DNA of 38,472 nucleotides from Erysipelotrichaceae bacterium (GTDB taxonomy: Bacteria > Bacillota_I > Bacilli_A > Erysipelotrichales > Erysipelotrichaceae): positions 1 to 38,472 of the forward strand of contig JAUNQJ010000003.1 of NCBI GenBank assembly GCA_030536265.1. The letters run 5' to 3'. Below, one piece after another: positions 23,967 through 33,342 of the stretch (positions within the stretch are counted from its first letter, which is position 1; each line of letters starts with the position of its first letter). The translations under genes were made by a program, and so were the position numbers. Below the pieces are notes generated by a model. The model made no database searches, was not told the DNA's origin, and saw only the letters and a program-made list of their open reading frames with translations.

Positions 23967-24896
23967 CTACTCTAAGTTGATTCTAGGGTCAACAATCTTG
24001 TACATAATATCAGATACTAAGTTTGCGATAACGATTAATACTGATAAGACAATAGTTGTTCCCATAATCAATGGATAATCACGGTTAGTAATTGAATTTA
24101 CGAATGCTCTACCAATTCCAGGAACTGAGAAAATCTTTTCAACTACTAATGAACCAGTTACGATGTAAGCTAACATTGGTCCAACATATGTAATAACAGG
24201 GATTAATGAATTCTTTAAAGCGTGTTTAAATACAATACCCCATTTAGAAACACCTTTAGCTTTTGCGGTTCTAATATAATCTTGACCTAAAACATCTAAC
24301 ATACTAGATTTAGTTAATCTTGTAATGTAAGACATTGGTGATAAAGACAATGTAATAACCGGAAGAATTAATCCACCAGCTGCATCACCGTTTGCGGGCA
24401 AGATATGTAGTTTAACTGAGAACAATGTTAATAAGAATGTTCCCATAATAAATGAAGGCATAGATACAAACGCAGTAGAAACAACCATGATAACTCTATC
24501 AATAATTGTGTTTCTATTTAATGCTGCACATGATCCAAGTAAAATACCAAAGATTAAAGCAATGATTGCTGCGATTACACCAAGCTTAGCAGATACTGCC
24601 ATGCCTGTAGCAATAATAGTAATAACATCTCTTCCTCTTTGTTTAATAGATGGACCGAAATCGAATTTTGTAACGATGCCAGTTAAGTAATCTAAATATT
24701 GTTGCATTAAAGGTTTATCTAAACCATACTTTGCTTCTAATGCTGCTTGTACTTCAGGAGATACAGCCTTCTCAGATAAGAATGGTCCTCCAGGAACTGC
24801 GTGCATAACGAAGAAAGTTACTGTAATAACAACCCATACAGTAACGATGGCTAAGATAACTCTTTTAACAATATATCCTAGTGTTTTTGAATTCAT
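23967..24896 (-). CDS. oppB: Oligopeptide ABC transporter permease OppB
   Basis: 309 residues. TM1 (about 8-30), then the conserved FFVMHAVPGGPF, the KYGLDKPLMQQYLDYL segment, and EAA loop RTAKAKGVSKWGIVFKHALKN. C-terminal DIMYKIVDPRINLE is the usual ending. First gene of the operon; SD CGAGGTAG. The promoter is 58-86 nt upstream. Confidence 0.96.
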   Translation of the reverse strand: MNSKTLGYIVKRVILAIVTVWVVITVTFFVMHAVPGGPFLSEKAVSPEVQAALEAKYGLDKPLMQQYLDYLTGIVTKFDFGPSIKQRGRDVITIIATGMAVSAKLGVIAAIIALIFGILLGSCAALNRNTIIDRVIMVVSTAFVSMPSFIMGTFLLTLFSVKLHILPANGDAAGGLILPVITLSLSPMSYITRLTKSSMLDVLGQDYIRTAKAKGVSKWGIVFKHALKNSLIPVITYVGPMLAYIVTGSLVVEKIFSVPGIGRAFVNSITNRDYPLIMGTTIVLSVLIVIANLVSDIMYKIVDPRINLE

Positions 24897-24953
24897 AATC
24901 TACCTCGTTTTTTCCAAATAAAAAAATATCCCTTATTTAACTTTACTTTTACA

Positions 24954-24982
24954 ATTATATATAAGGATGAAACATATAACAA
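24954..24982 (-). promoter_or_regulatory. Promoter of the opp operon
   Basis: TTGTTA (24982-24977), 17-nt spacer, TATAAT (24959-24954) on the minus strand: near-consensus sigma-A promoter giving an approximately 50-nt leader for oppB. Confidence 0.8.
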
Positions 24983-25003
24983 TAAAATTTTCACAGTTTT
25001 TTC

Positions 25004-25037
25004 ACATTTTTATGAAAATTTACATTTTTATGAAAAT
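25004..25037 (-). promoter_or_regulatory. Tandem 16-bp repeats upstream of the opp promoter, CodY-box-like
   Basis: ACATTTTTATGAAAAT occurs twice exactly (25004-25019, 25022-25037), period 18 bp, about 20 bp upstream of the opp -35. On the minus strand the core AATTTTCATAAAAAT differs at two positions from the CodY consensus AATTTTCWGAAAATT. The surrounding 24985-25050 is very AT-rich, so chance similarity is possible. Peptide importers are classic CodY targets; no codY is in the window. Confidence 0.4.
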
Positions 25038-25064
25038 ATTTTCATTTATCAAAAAAACATAATA

Positions 25065-25088
25065 AAACCGTATATTTCTATACGGTTT
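25065..25088 (-). terminator. Terminator of the phosphofructokinase gene
   Basis: Perfect 10-bp stem AAACCGTATA / TATACGGTTT with TTTC loop, then TTATTATGTTTTTTT on the minus strand, 5 nt after the stop. Confidence 0.88.
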
Positions 25089-25093
25089 AATAA

Positions 25094-26299
25094 CTATCTC
25101 ATGAAGTATGGTTTTACATATGCTGGTACGCCATCTTTGTATATTACAGTTGGGCTACCAACGATAAGTGGTTTTAAGTATTTGATAGCATCTTCACTAA
25201 TTCCCTTGTAGTTAGGTAATATCCATTCAGTTGGGAAACCTTTTACTTGGTTAGCTACTTCAACAGCATCAAATGCTTCGAAATCTACATCATATGTAGG
25301 AATGTCTTTTCTTACAAGTCCTACCATCTTACCAGTAAACTTACCATCAGTAGATCTCATGTGTGCTGACATACCTAATTGGAATGATTCAGTAACATCA
25401 ACTAATGATTGTTCGCTAGCAAAGCATCTTTGAGCAGTTGCTAAATCTTGAACTTTGCATCTTTCAGAAATACCGTTTTCAAGAATCATATTCTTAATTG
25501 CGTTTCCTGCACCGCCTAATTGAGCATGACCGAATCCATCGTTCTTGCTCTCACCTGCTGCAACATATGTTCCATCAGTGAATTTAGCTCCTTCTGATAC
25601 AACGATATAACACTTATTAGTTTCTTCAACGCATTTTCTAACTTCGTTTAAGAATACTTCTTTATCTAGCGGTACTTCAGGAAGAATTAATAGATCTACA
25701 CATCCAGATAAGCAAGCGCTAGCTGCAAGCCATCCTGCATCTCTTCCCATTGTTTCTAGAACAAATACTTCTTGTCTAGTATATACGTTAACATCTAGCC
25801 ATGTATGTAAAGCAGTAGTTGCAATGAATTTTGCAGCACTTGCAAATCCAGGACAGTGATCAGTTAAGATTAAGTCGTTATCTACAGTCTTTGGACAACC
25901 AACAAATCTATGATTTGTAATATTGTTTGCCTTAGCATATTCAGATAAAGCAGCAACAGTATCCATAGAATCATTACCGCCAGTATAGAACATAGTTTCA
26001 ATGTTGTATTTATCTAAAATTTCGATTAGTTTCTTAAATGTTTCAACATTATCCCTTTTTAATTTAAATCTACAAGAACCTAAAGCACTAGATGGAGTTT
26101 GTCTTAAGATAAGATTTTCTTCATCAGACATATTTGTTAAATCAACAAATCTTTCGTTTAAAATTCCTTCGATACCATTTAAGCCACCATATACCTTATC
26201 GTAATAAGGATTCATTTGATTAGCTTTTACTACACCTGCAACAGTTGCATTAATAACTGATGTAGGACCGCCACTTTGAGCAACTAAACAATTTCCCAT
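25094..26299 (-). CDS. 6-phosphofructokinase, probably pyrophosphate-dependent
   Basis: 401 residues, group of long PfkA-like enzymes. AQSGGPTSVINATVAG at the N-terminus is the nucleotide/PPi loop. The phosphoryl-donor motif reads GGNDSMDT (near 104-111) with Asp where ATP enzymes have Gly, and the catalytic motif is PKTVDNDL with Lys instead of PGTIDND. Both substitutions mark PPi-dependent PFKs in this family. ETMGRDAGWLA binds fructose-6-P. It would phosphorylate fructose-6-P with PPi, saving ATP in a fermenter. SD AAAGGAGAA; extended -10 TGATATTAT upstream. Confidence 0.92.
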   Translation of the reverse strand: MGNCLVAQSGGPTSVINATVAGVVKANQMNPYYDKVYGGLNGIEGILNERFVDLTNMSDEENLILRQTPSSALGSCRFKLKRDNVETFKKLIEILDKYNIETMFYTGGNDSMDTVAALSEYAKANNITNHRFVGCPKTVDNDLILTDHCPGFASAAKFIATTALHTWLDVNVYTRQEVFVLETMGRDAGWLAASACLSGCVDLLILPEVPLDKEVFLNEVRKCVEETNKCYIVVSEGAKFTDGTYVAAGESKNDGFGHAQLGGAGNAIKNMILENGISERCKVQDLATAQRCFASEQSLVDVTESFQLGMSAHMRSTDGKFTGKMVGLVRKDIPTYDVDFEAFDAVEVANQVKGFPTEWILPNYKGISEDAIKYLKPLIVGSPTVIYKDGVPAYVKPYFMR

Positions 26300-26327
26300 A
26301 ATAATTCTCCTTTAATTTTCCTAAATA

Positions 26328-26336
26328 ATAATATCA
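26328..26336 (-). promoter_or_regulatory. Extended -10 TGATATTAT of the phosphofructokinase gene
   Basis: Minus-strand TGATATTAT directly after the ABC-F terminator hairpin, 28 nt before the ATG, leaving a leader of about 20 nt with a Shine-Dalgarno. Confidence 0.4.
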
Positions 26337-26337
26337 T

Positions 26338-26363
26338 AAAAGGACTAGCTTATTAGTCCTTTT
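26338..26363 (-). terminator. Terminator overlapping the ABC-F stop codon
   Basis: 10-bp stem AAAAGGACTA / TAGTCCTTTT; its right arm reaches the ABC-F stop codon. The downstream tract is TTTTATGATATTATTATT, a weak U-run, so termination may be partial. Confidence 0.65.
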
Positions 26364-28255
26364 TATATGAATGTTGATTTGGGCTTATTCTTCTCTTCCT
26401 CAAATTCCATAGCCTCTTCCCACTTCTCTTCTAAGGCATGAATTTCGTTATGAATATCATCTATTTCTTCATCAAGTTCCTGCATACGCTTGGAATCTTG
26501 ATAGTATTCAGGCTCAAATCTTAAGGCTCTTTTCTCCTCCAAAATATCCTCCATATTAGATATTTGTTCTTCTAAGTTTTTGATATTGTATTTAGGACGT
26601 TTTTTAATGTCTTTTAGTTTTATTTCTTCTTTAACTTCAGACTTGTTATTGGCGGTGTTTGATTCTTCTTTTTTATGAGTATCTATATAATCTTTATAGC
26701 CGTCTTCATATAAAGTGGCCTTTCCATCTTCAAGAAGCAAAACTGAAGTAGCTATTTCTTTAATAAAGTATCTATCGTGAGATACAAATAATATTGTTCC
26801 ATCAAAATCTTTTAATGATTTTTCAAGAGCTTCTTTAGATACGATATCAAGATGATTTGTAGGTTCATCTAAAATTAAGAAGTTTGCACGTTTTAACATT
26901 AATTTAGCTAACGATAACCTTACCTTTTCACCACCTGATAATACACTCACTTCTTTAAATACTTCATCACTTGTAAATAAGAAAGCGCCAAGGACACTTC
27001 TGACTTGATATAAATCTAAATTAGGATGTTCATTCCATACTTCTTCTAAGACAGTGTTGCCGTTAGTGAAGTGAGCCATGTTTTGATCAAAATATCCCAC
27101 TTCAATTTGATGGCCAAACATTTTGTACCCATCAAGACTCTTAATTTCATCGATTATTGTTCTAAGTAAAGTAGATTTCCCTGTACCATTATCGCCCATT
27201 ATGCAAATTCTATCGCCTCTATGTATTTCTAAATTTACTTCTCCAAATGGCTCGTCATAACCAAACTTATAGCCTTCTAAAGTTAATACGTTTTTGCCAC
27301 CTTTTACTCCGCTTACAAAATGTGCCTTGAAAGCTTTTGTATCTGCTTTCTTAGGATCTTCAATTCTTTCCATTCTATCTAGATATTTAATCTTGCTTTG
27401 AGCAAATGCTGCTTTATTCTTTTTGTATCTAAACTTCTCAATCAATTCTTCTAAACGTTTAATATCTTTTTGTTGACGTTTATAAGCTTGTTCTTGTTTT
27501 AATAAATCGTTTTTCTTTTGTTCTACAAAATATGAATAGTTTCCACCATATCTTTTTATTTCGCCATATTCTAATTCGTATGTAACGTTACACGTTTTAT
27601 CTAAAAATACTCTATCGTGAGAAACAAGGACCATGGCTTTTTTGTATTTCGCTAAGTAGCTTTCAAGCCATTCGATAGTATTTAAATCTAAATGATTAGT
27701 AGGTTCATCTAGTAGCAACAAATCAGGCTTAGCTAAAAGTAACTTAGCGAAAGCTAACTTAGTCTTTTCACCACCCGAAAAAGAATATACTATTCTATCT
27801 AAGTCTTCGTCTTTAAAGCCAAAGCCATGCAAAACAGTTAGCACTTCAGACTCATAAGTGTAACCGCCTGCCATCTTAAACTCTTCTTGAAGATTAGAGT
27901 ATTCATTAACTAGCTTTTCATCATGATTAGTCTCTAATAAAGTAGTTAATTCGTTTAATCTGTTTTCTTTTGCTATCAAGTCACTAAATACTTCTAGCAT
28001 CTCTTCTTTAACGGTTTTCTTTGAATCTATTAAGGCGTTTTGTTTCAAATATGAAATAACCGTTTTATTAGACTTATATATTTCACCAGATTGTAACTCC
28101 TCTTCACCCAAAAGTACTTTTAAAAGGGTCGTCTTACCAGAACCGTTACGTCCTACAAGGGCAACCTTTTCGTTTTCGTTTACTGTGAAATTGATGTTAC
28201 TAAAAACATCATTGGCACCGTAGAACACGGTGCCATTGTTGATCTGAATTAACAT
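26363..28255 (-). CDS. ABC-F family ATPase (YdiF/Uup-like)
   Basis: 630 residues, two ABC domains without TM. First: Walker A GRNGSGKTT (36-44), signature FSGGEKTKLAFAKLLL, Walker B LLLLDEPTNHLDL. Between them lies the long charged linker that reaches the tRNA/peptidyl-transferase centre in ABC-F proteins (about 240-310). Second: GDNGTGKST, LSGGEKVRLSLAKLML, LILDEPTNHLDI. The C-terminus (about 530-630) is a coiled coil. ABC-F proteins act on stalled ribosomes; antibiotic resistance is not implied. Starts 1 nt after the asnS stop. Confidence 0.94.
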   Translation of the reverse strand: MLIQINNGTVFYGANDVFSNINFTVNENEKVALVGRNGSGKTTLLKVLLGEEELQSGEIYKSNKTVISYLKQNALIDSKKTVKEEMLEVFSDLIAKENRLNELTTLLETNHDEKLVNEYSNLQEEFKMAGGYTYESEVLTVLHGFGFKDEDLDRIVYSFSGGEKTKLAFAKLLLAKPDLLLLDEPTNHLDLNTIEWLESYLAKYKKAMVLVSHDRVFLDKTCNVTYELEYGEIKRYGGNYSYFVEQKKNDLLKQEQAYKRQQKDIKRLEELIEKFRYKKNKAAFAQSKIKYLDRMERIEDPKKADTKAFKAHFVSGVKGGKNVLTLEGYKFGYDEPFGEVNLEIHRGDRICIMGDNGTGKSTLLRTIIDEIKSLDGYKMFGHQIEVGYFDQNMAHFTNGNTVLEEVWNEHPNLDLYQVRSVLGAFLFTSDEVFKEVSVLSGGEKVRLSLAKLMLKRANFLILDEPTNHLDIVSKEALEKSLKDFDGTILFVSHDRYFIKEIATSVLLLEDGKATLYEDGYKDYIDTHKKEESNTANNKSEVKEEIKLKDIKKRPKYNIKNLEEQISNMEDILEEKRALRFEPEYYQDSKRMQELDEEIDDIHNEIHALEEKWEEAMEFEEEKNKPKSTFI

Positions 28256-28256
28256 T

Positions 28257-29639
28257 TTAGAATATTAAATTATTAGGAGTACGAGGATATGGAAGAACAT
28301 CTCTAATATTTTCCATACCTGATAAATACATTACAAATCTTTCAAAACCTACACCAAATCCAGCATGCTTGCATCCACCATATCTTCTTAAATCTAGATA
28401 CCAATCAAGAGTTGATTTATCCATCTTAAGTTCATCCATTCTCTTTTCAAGTAGATCAAGTCTTTCTTCACGTTGAGAGCCACCAACTAGTTCTCCAACA
28501 TGAGGAACTAGTAAGTCACATGCTGCAACAGTCTTGCCATCATCATTTTGTCTCATGTAGAATGCCTTAATATCTTTAGGATAATCAGTTAAGAACACTG
28601 GGCCTTTAACAACTTGTTCACAAATATATCTTTCGTGTTCTGTATTTAGGTCAATACCCCATTCAACTTTATTCTCAAACTTAACTGGAGCATTCTTCAA
28701 TATGTCGATTGCTTCTGTATAAGTCATTCTTCTAAACTCAGAATTCTTTACAGCATTTAATCTATCGAGTAAAGTTTTATCAATCATTGAATTGAAGAAA
28801 TTCATTTCTTCAGGAGCGTTTAATAAACAGTAGTCTATACAATGTTTAATTAAATCTTCAATTAATTGCATATCATCTTCTAAATCGGCAAACGCGATTT
28901 CAGGTTCAATCATCCAAAACTCAGAAGCATGAGTCTTTGTGTTTGAATTTTCAGCTCTAAACGTTGGACCAAATGTATACACATCTCTAAATGCCATAGC
29001 AAATGCTTCAACGTGTAATTGACCAGATACCGTTAATGCTGCGTGCTTTCCAAAGAAATCTTCATCATATTTGTTGTCATCTCTAGTAGTTGCAGTAAAT
29101 ACTTCACCAGCTCCTTCAGCATCGTTGCCAGTAATAATTGGAGTATGAACATAAACAAATCCTTGGTCTTGGAAGAATTCGTGTATTGCCATTGATAAAA
29201 CTGATCTTAGTCTAAATACTGCTAAGAAAGTGTTTGTACGAGGTCTTAAGTGAGGTATCTCTCTTAAGAATTCAAAGCTATGTCTTTTCTTTTGTAAAAC
29301 ATATGTATCTTTACAATCGCCTAAGATTTCAATTTGAGTAGCTTGAATCTCAAATGGTTGCTTTGCTTCTGGTGTATAAACAAATTTACCAGTTACTTGA
29401 ATAGAAGTGCCTGTTAGTATTTTTGCTACTTCATCATGATTATCAAGATTAGGATTATAAACGATTTGAACGTTCTTAAAATAACTTCCATCATTTAATT
29501 CAATGAAGCCAATAGAACCAGAATCACGATTAGTTCTTACCCAACCATCTAGAGAAACATACTCTAGTTGATCGATTTCCATTTGATTTTTTGAGTTACT
29601 TAATTCATATAACTCACGAGCTGTGTAATAGTCTAACAT
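28257..29639 (-). CDS. asnS: Asparaginyl-tRNA synthetase
   Basis: 460 residues, class IIb. OB-fold anticodon-binding domain at about 26-120 ([25 protein letters not shown]), motif 2 region [22 protein letters not shown] near 220, and motif 3 [13 protein letters not shown] near 433-445 with the catalytic Arg. Asn rather than Asp specificity follows from the overall AsnS-type sequence ending [10 protein letters not shown]. Follows rex by 10 nt. Charges tRNA-Asn; AsnA, which makes asparagine, is encoded just upstream of rex. Confidence 0.96.
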   Translation of the reverse strand: MLDYYTARELYELSNSKNQMEIDQLEYVSLDGWVRTNRDSGSIGFIELNDGSYFKNVQIVYNPNLDNHDEVAKILTGTSIQVTGKFVYTPEAKQPFEIQATQIEILGDCKDTYVLQKKRHSFEFLREIPHLRPRTNTFLAVFRLRSVLSMAIHEFFQDQGFVYVHTPIITGNDAEGAGEVFTATTRDDNKYDEDFFGKHAALTVSGQLHVEAFAMAFRDVYTFGPTFRAENSNTKTHASEFWMIEPEIAFADLEDDMQLIEDLIKHCIDYCLLNAPEEMNFFNSMIDKTLLDRLNAVKNSEFRRMTYTEAIDILKNAPVKFENKVEWGIDLNTEHERYICEQVVKGPVFLTDYPKDIKAFYMRQNDDGKTVAACDLLVPHVGELVGGSQREERLDLLEKRMDELKMDKSTLDWYLDLRRYGGCKHAGFGVGFERFVMYLSGMENIRDVLPYPRTPNNLIF

Positions 29640-29649
29640 TTTTAATCCC

Positions 29650-30264
29650 CTATCTATCCAACATGTTTGTTGAGAATACTAATTCTTGAATAATTGATAC
29701 TATATCTATTTCTTTAACAGTAACGCCTTCTGGAACAACGAAATGATGATGAGTCATATCTACGATTCCTTTAATACCTGCTTCAGTTAATTTATCAACT
29801 GTTTCTTGTATTTCTCCTGATATTGCAAGTATCGCAATTCTGCATCCCTTAGGCATTTTCTTATTTAAATCTTTTATGTCATATACTGGAACATTTAAAT
29901 GTCCAACTTTTTCTGGGTACTTATCGAAGGCACAAACTATTTCGCCAACAACATCGTTCCAACCGTTGTAATTAAGAATTGTTTTTCCAAAATTACCACA
30001 ACCAACTAATATTATTTTCTCATTGAAATTTCCACCTAATTCTTTAGTAAAAATATCAATTAGTTTATCAACATCATAGCCATAACCTTGTTTTCCTAGA
30101 TTACCAATTAAAGAAAAGTCTCTTCTTATTGTTGTTGATTTTATGTCAACATAACTTGCTAATTCTGACGACATAACTCTATTTATTCCGTCAGCTTTAA
30201 TTTTTCTTAAAGCTTTTAAATAAACAGGGTATCTTTGTAATGTTGCTTTTGAGATCTTTTTCAT
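29650..30264 (-). CDS. rex: Redox-sensing transcriptional repressor Rex
   Basis: 204 residues. N-terminal winged helix (about 1-78: [16 protein letters not shown].., [36 protein letters not shown]) and NADH-binding Rossmann domain ([14 protein letters not shown], about 84-97). It senses NADH/NAD+ and represses fermentation and respiration genes. Its promoter contains a perfect Rex site at 30284-30302, so autorepression is likely and would include the downstream asnS-ABC-F genes. No Shine-Dalgarno; TATAAT lies 7 nt before the ATG. Confidence 0.96.
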   Translation of the reverse strand: MKKISKATLQRYPVYLKALRKIKADGINRVMSSELASYVDIKSTTIRRDFSLIGNLGKQGYGYDVDKLIDIFTKELGGNFNEKIILVGCGNFGKTILNYNGWNDVVGEIVCAFDKYPEKVGHLNVPVYDIKDLNKKMPKGCRIAILAISGEIQETVDKLTEAGIKGIVDMTHHHFVVPEGVTVKEIDIVSIIQELVFSTNMLDR

Positions 30265-30271
30265 AAATAAA

Positions 30272-30277
30272 ATTATA
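30272..30277 (-). promoter_or_regulatory. -10 element TATAAT of rex (near-leaderless)
   Basis: Consensus -10 ending 7 nt before the ATG at 30264; with 17-bp spacing its -35 position lies inside the Rex operator. Confidence 0.55.
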
Positions 30278-30283
30278 CACTAA

Positions 30284-30302
30284 TTGTGAAATCATTTCAC
30301 AA
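30284..30302. promoter_or_regulatory. Rex operator (perfect palindrome)
   Basis: TTGTGAAATCATTTCACAA, a perfect 9-1-9 palindrome identical to the core Rex consensus TTGTGAANNNNTTCACAA. It overlaps the expected -35 of rex and abuts the T-run of the asnA terminator. Confidence 0.92.
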
Positions 30303-30308
30303 ATAAAA

Positions 30309-30333
30309 AGTAATAATCTATAAGATTATTACT
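30309..30333 (-). terminator. Terminator overlapping the 3' end of asnA
   Basis: Perfect 11-bp stem AGTAATAATCT / AGATTATTACT with 3-nt loop; the loop and stem include the asnA stop codon and last codons. Followed by CTTTTTATTT on the minus strand. Confidence 0.82.
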
Positions 30334-31322
30334 CCTTTTTCTTTTGCTAGTTTTAATGTTTCCTCATCCCATATAGATGATTGAACTTCACCAATATGAG
30401 CTTTATTCATTAGAAGCATACATAGTCTTGATTCGCCAATTCCCCCACCAATTGTTAGAGGTAACTCTTTATTTAAAATCATTTGGTGGTATTTGTATTT
30501 AGCTTTATAATCTTCGTTTGCTAAACTTAATTGTTCTTTTAAGGCTTCTTCATCTACTCTGATACCCATTGAAGATATTTCAAGAGCGATATCTAATATC
30601 TCATCATAATATAGAAGATCTCCATTTAAATCCCAATCATCATAATCGCTAGATCTAGAATCGTGAGGTTTCCCGTCTTTTAGTTTTCTTCCTATTCCAT
30701 AGATGAATACAGATTTATATTTCTTTACTATTTCATATTCTCTTTGTTTCGCATCTAAGTTAGGATACAAATCTATTAAATCGTTGCTAGAAATAAATTG
30801 TAATTCTCTATTTAGCTCAACATTGATTGTAGGATACTTAGTTTTTAGTTCTTCGTTTGTCTCAAGAATAACATTATGAATACTATTTACAGTTTCAAAT
30901 AAATATTCAAGATTTCTATCGTTCTTGTTGATGACTTTTTCCCAGTCCCATTGGTCAACATAGATAGAATGAATATTATCTAATTTTTCATCTTTTCTTA
31001 TTGCGTTCATATCGGTATATAAACCATTTCCTTCACGAAATCCATACTCATGAAGTGCCATTCTTTTCCATTTAGCTAAAGAGTGAACAACAACACCTTC
31101 TTTGTTGATGCTTGGGATATTAAAATCGACAGCCTTAGCAATTCCGTCAAGGTCATCATTTAAGCCACTATCTTTTTCAACAAACAAAGGAGCACTAACT
31201 CTTTTTAAATTTAGTGCTAATGATAATTTTTCTTCAAATATTTTTTTAGTTAAACTAATTGCTTTTTGCGTATCATACAAAGATAAACTAGCTTTGTAAT
31301 TATCGGGAAAATAAGTTTTCAT
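30318..31322 (-). CDS. asnA: Aspartate--ammonia ligase
   Basis: 334 residues. Makes asparagine from aspartate, ammonia and ATP; class II synthetase fold without anticodon domain. Recognised by MKTYFPDNYKASLSLYDTQKAI at the start, VVHSLAKWKRMALHEYGF, VDQWDWEKVI and the C-terminal GGGIGESRLCMLLMNKAHIGEVQ. I place the start at ATG 31322, one nt after the tsaD stop and preceded by GAGGA; the longer open frame into tsaD (start 31361) would add 13 residues not found in the family. Confidence 0.95.
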   Translation of the reverse strand: MKTYFPDNYKASLSLYDTQKAISLTKKIFEEKLSLALNLKRVSAPLFVEKDSGLNDDLDGIAKAVDFNIPSINKEGVVVHSLAKWKRMALHEYGFREGNGLYTDMNAIRKDEKLDNIHSIYVDQWDWEKVINKNDRNLEYLFETVNSIHNVILETNEELKTKYPTINVELNRELQFISSNDLIDLYPNLDAKQREYEIVKKYKSVFIYGIGRKLKDGKPHDSRSSDYDDWDLNGDLLYYDEILDIALEISSMGIRVDEEALKEQLSLANEDYKAKYKYHQMILNKELPLTIGGGIGESRLCMLLMNKAHIGEVQSSIWDEETLKLAKEKGVIIL

Positions 31323-31323
31323 A

Positions 31324-32319
31324 TTAGTCCTCAATCGACATATTAGGTTTAGATTCAGCATCTAATCCAACAAATTTATTATGCTTTAAATAATGCATCG
31401 CTGCAACAGCTATCATAGTTGCGTTATCTGTACAGTACTTTAATGGAGGAAGAATTACTTCAGGACCAACAATTTTTTCGCTCATTAATTCACGAAGTCT
31501 AGAGTTAGCAGCAACCCCGCCTGCCACAACTACGGTCTTTACATCTTTATATTCTTCTAACGCTTTTAACGTTTTATTAACTAATGAGTTTAAAGCTGTT
31601 TCTTGAAAAGCGTAAGCTAAATCAGCTTTATTAATCTCTTCGCCTTTCATATTCATTTTGTTTACTAATTGTAAAGCAGCGTTCTTTAATCCAGAGAAAG
31701 AGAAATTATAGCCATCAACCTTAGGCGTAGGAAGTTTATAATTTTCTTTTCCTTCTTTAGATAATTTATCAATCTTTGGTCCACCTGGATATTCTAAGCC
31801 AATTACTCTAGCAACTTTATCGTATGATTCACCTACCGCATCATCTAAAGTCGTTCCAATAATTTTAAATGAATCATCATTTTCCATATAAACTAGTTCA
31901 GAGTGACCACCAGAAACAACAAGAGCAAGCACCGGATAATTTAAAGGTTTAATTAATTCGTTAATAAAAATATGTCCTTTTAAATGATGAACACCAATTA
32001 ATGGTTTATTATAAAAACTTGCTAAAGTCTTAGCGGCAATTCCACCTATATGAAGCGAACCAATAAGGCCTGGTCCAATAGTATAAGCAATAGCATCAAC
32101 ATCATCTACAGTTAAGTTAGCTTGTTTTAAAGCTTCTTCAACAATTACCGAAATTTGTTCTACGTGCATTCTGCTTGCAATCTCAGGGATAACACCACCA
32201 AAACGAGCATGAACATCAATTTGAGATGTAACAACACTCGATAAAATATTTAGTTCTTCATCAATGATTGCGCAAGCAGTTTCATCACAACTTGATTCAA
32301 TCGCCAATATCTTCTTCAC
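31324..32319 (-). CDS. tsaD: tRNA N6-adenosine threonylcarbamoyltransferase TsaD
   Basis: 331 residues. Kae1/Qri7-type ASKHA ATPase that transfers threonylcarbamoyl to A37 of ANN-decoding tRNAs. Visible: IESSCDETACAI (7-18), metal His pair in GVHHLKGHIF (about 106-115), VSGGHSEL, FSFSGLKNA and VVAGGVAANSRLRE. Overlaps rimI by 23 nt. Part of the tsaE-tsaB-rimI-tsaD operon. Confidence 0.97.
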   Translation of the reverse strand: MKKILAIESSCDETACAIIDEELNILSSVVTSQIDVHARFGGVIPEIASRMHVEQISVIVEEALKQANLTVDDVDAIAYTIGPGLIGSLHIGGIAAKTLASFYNKPLIGVHHLKGHIFINELIKPLNYPVLALVVSGGHSELVYMENDDSFKIIGTTLDDAVGESYDKVARVIGLEYPGGPKIDKLSKEGKENYKLPTPKVDGYNFSFSGLKNAALQLVNKMNMKGEEINKADLAYAFQETALNSLVNKTLKALEEYKDVKTVVVAGGVAANSRLRELMSEKIVGPEVILPPLKYCTDNATMIAVAAMHYLKHNKFVGLDAESKPNMSIED

Positions 32320-32758
32320 TTAGTCCCAATAGTCCTTTCACCATATCTATGCCATCAACTCCGGCATAATAACCTTTTCTAATTCTTACATCAATAAAAC
32401 CTAGTTTCTTATAAAGGTTTATTGCTCTTTGGTTATCTACTCTTACTTCCAAATGCAAGAATTCAACATTTTTTCTAATACATCTTTTAATACAATCTTT
32501 TAATAAGAATTCTCCAAGCTTTCTTCCTTGATAAGATTTTCTAATAACAACATTTGTTAAATCAGCATTATCGAACATATACCAAATATGATAATAGCCA
32601 ATTATCTTATCTTCATCCTTTAGCACAATAGCTTCAGCATCTTTGTTTAATTCAATATCTTGAATAAACGCCTCTCTTGGCCAAGGATCATTAAAGCATT
32701 CTTTTTCTATTTCAATTACTTGATCTATATCATCAAGTTTCATGCTTTCTATTTTCAT
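32297..32758 (-). CDS. rimI: Ribosomal protein S18 alanine N-acetyltransferase-like GNAT (RimI)
   Basis: 153 residues. GNAT fold with acetyl-CoA loop VVIRKSYQGRKLGEFLL and the C-terminal VRVDNQRAINLYKKLGFIDVRIRKGYY pattern of RimI. Its usual neighbours tsaB and tsaD flank it. The start overlaps the tsaB stop (ATGA). It acetylates the N-terminus of S18 in other bacteria; that substrate is not shown here. Confidence 0.93.
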   Translation of the reverse strand: MKIESMKLDDIDQVIEIEKECFNDPWPREAFIQDIELNKDAEAIVLKDEDKIIGYYHIWYMFDNADLTNVVIRKSYQGRKLGEFLLKDCIKRCIRKNVEFLHLEVRVDNQRAINLYKKLGFIDVRIRKGYYAGVDGIDMVKGLLGLSEEDIGD

Positions 32759-33342
32759 CTATAGTAGGCATCGCTTTCTTTTAAATATTTTGGAGTTAGA
32801 TGATTAATATTATCCACTTCTACAAAACTATCTTTAGTATTTAAGAAACACTCTACAATATTTGGATTAACAAATACTTTGCCTATTAATTGGCCATCAA
32901 GTACAACGTTATAGTCTTTTGGATCTATTTCGCTAATTGATAACGCTGTATCTTCAAGCAAACATTTTCCTTCATCATATATTCCAACATATGCTCTATT
33001 AGCTCTAGCATCCATTAAAACCATAGTGTTCGCTTTTCCTCCAGCATATAGTTTTAATGAAGAAATTGTATATAACTTAATATTTCTTATTTCGCAAAGT
33101 ACTTTAGCTAAAGTCATCGCTATTCTTACACCCGTATAAGAGCCAGGTCCTTCTGTAATATATACTGCTTCGATAAGTTTCTTATCTAGTTTAGCTTCTT
33201 TAAATAATTCTTCTATAACAACAAATAATTGTTCAGATTGTCTTTTAAAGCATTCTTCACTATATGAAGAAACTATCTTGTTATCTTTTTCTATAGCTAC
33301 AGTTAAGTATTTGTAAGATGTATCAACAAATAAACTATACAT
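32755..33342 (-). CDS. tsaB: tRNA threonylcarbamoyladenosine biosynthesis protein TsaB
   Basis: 195 residues. Degenerate ASKHA protein that supports TsaD. Signature: FVDTSYKYLTVAI at the start, YITEGPGSYTGVRIAMTLAK (about 62-81) and LMDARANRAYVGIY. Shorter than the E. coli protein, normal for Bacillota. Overlaps tsaE by 8 nt. Confidence 0.95.
   Translation of the reverse strand: MYSLFVDTSYKYLTVAIEKDNKIVSSYSEECFKRQSEQLFVVIEELFKEAKLDKKLIEAVYITEGPGSYTGVRIAMTLAKVLCEIRNIKLYTISSLKLYAGGKANTMVLMDARANRAYVGIYDEGKCLLEDTALSISEIDPKDYNVVLDGQLIGKVFVNPNIVECFLNTKDSFVEVDNINHLTPKYLKESDAYYR

Noticed and set aside
31323-31361. 13-codon N-terminal extension of asnA into tsaD
   Set aside because: The family starts at MKT-like sequence; GAGGA precedes ATG 31322 one nt after the tsaD stop.
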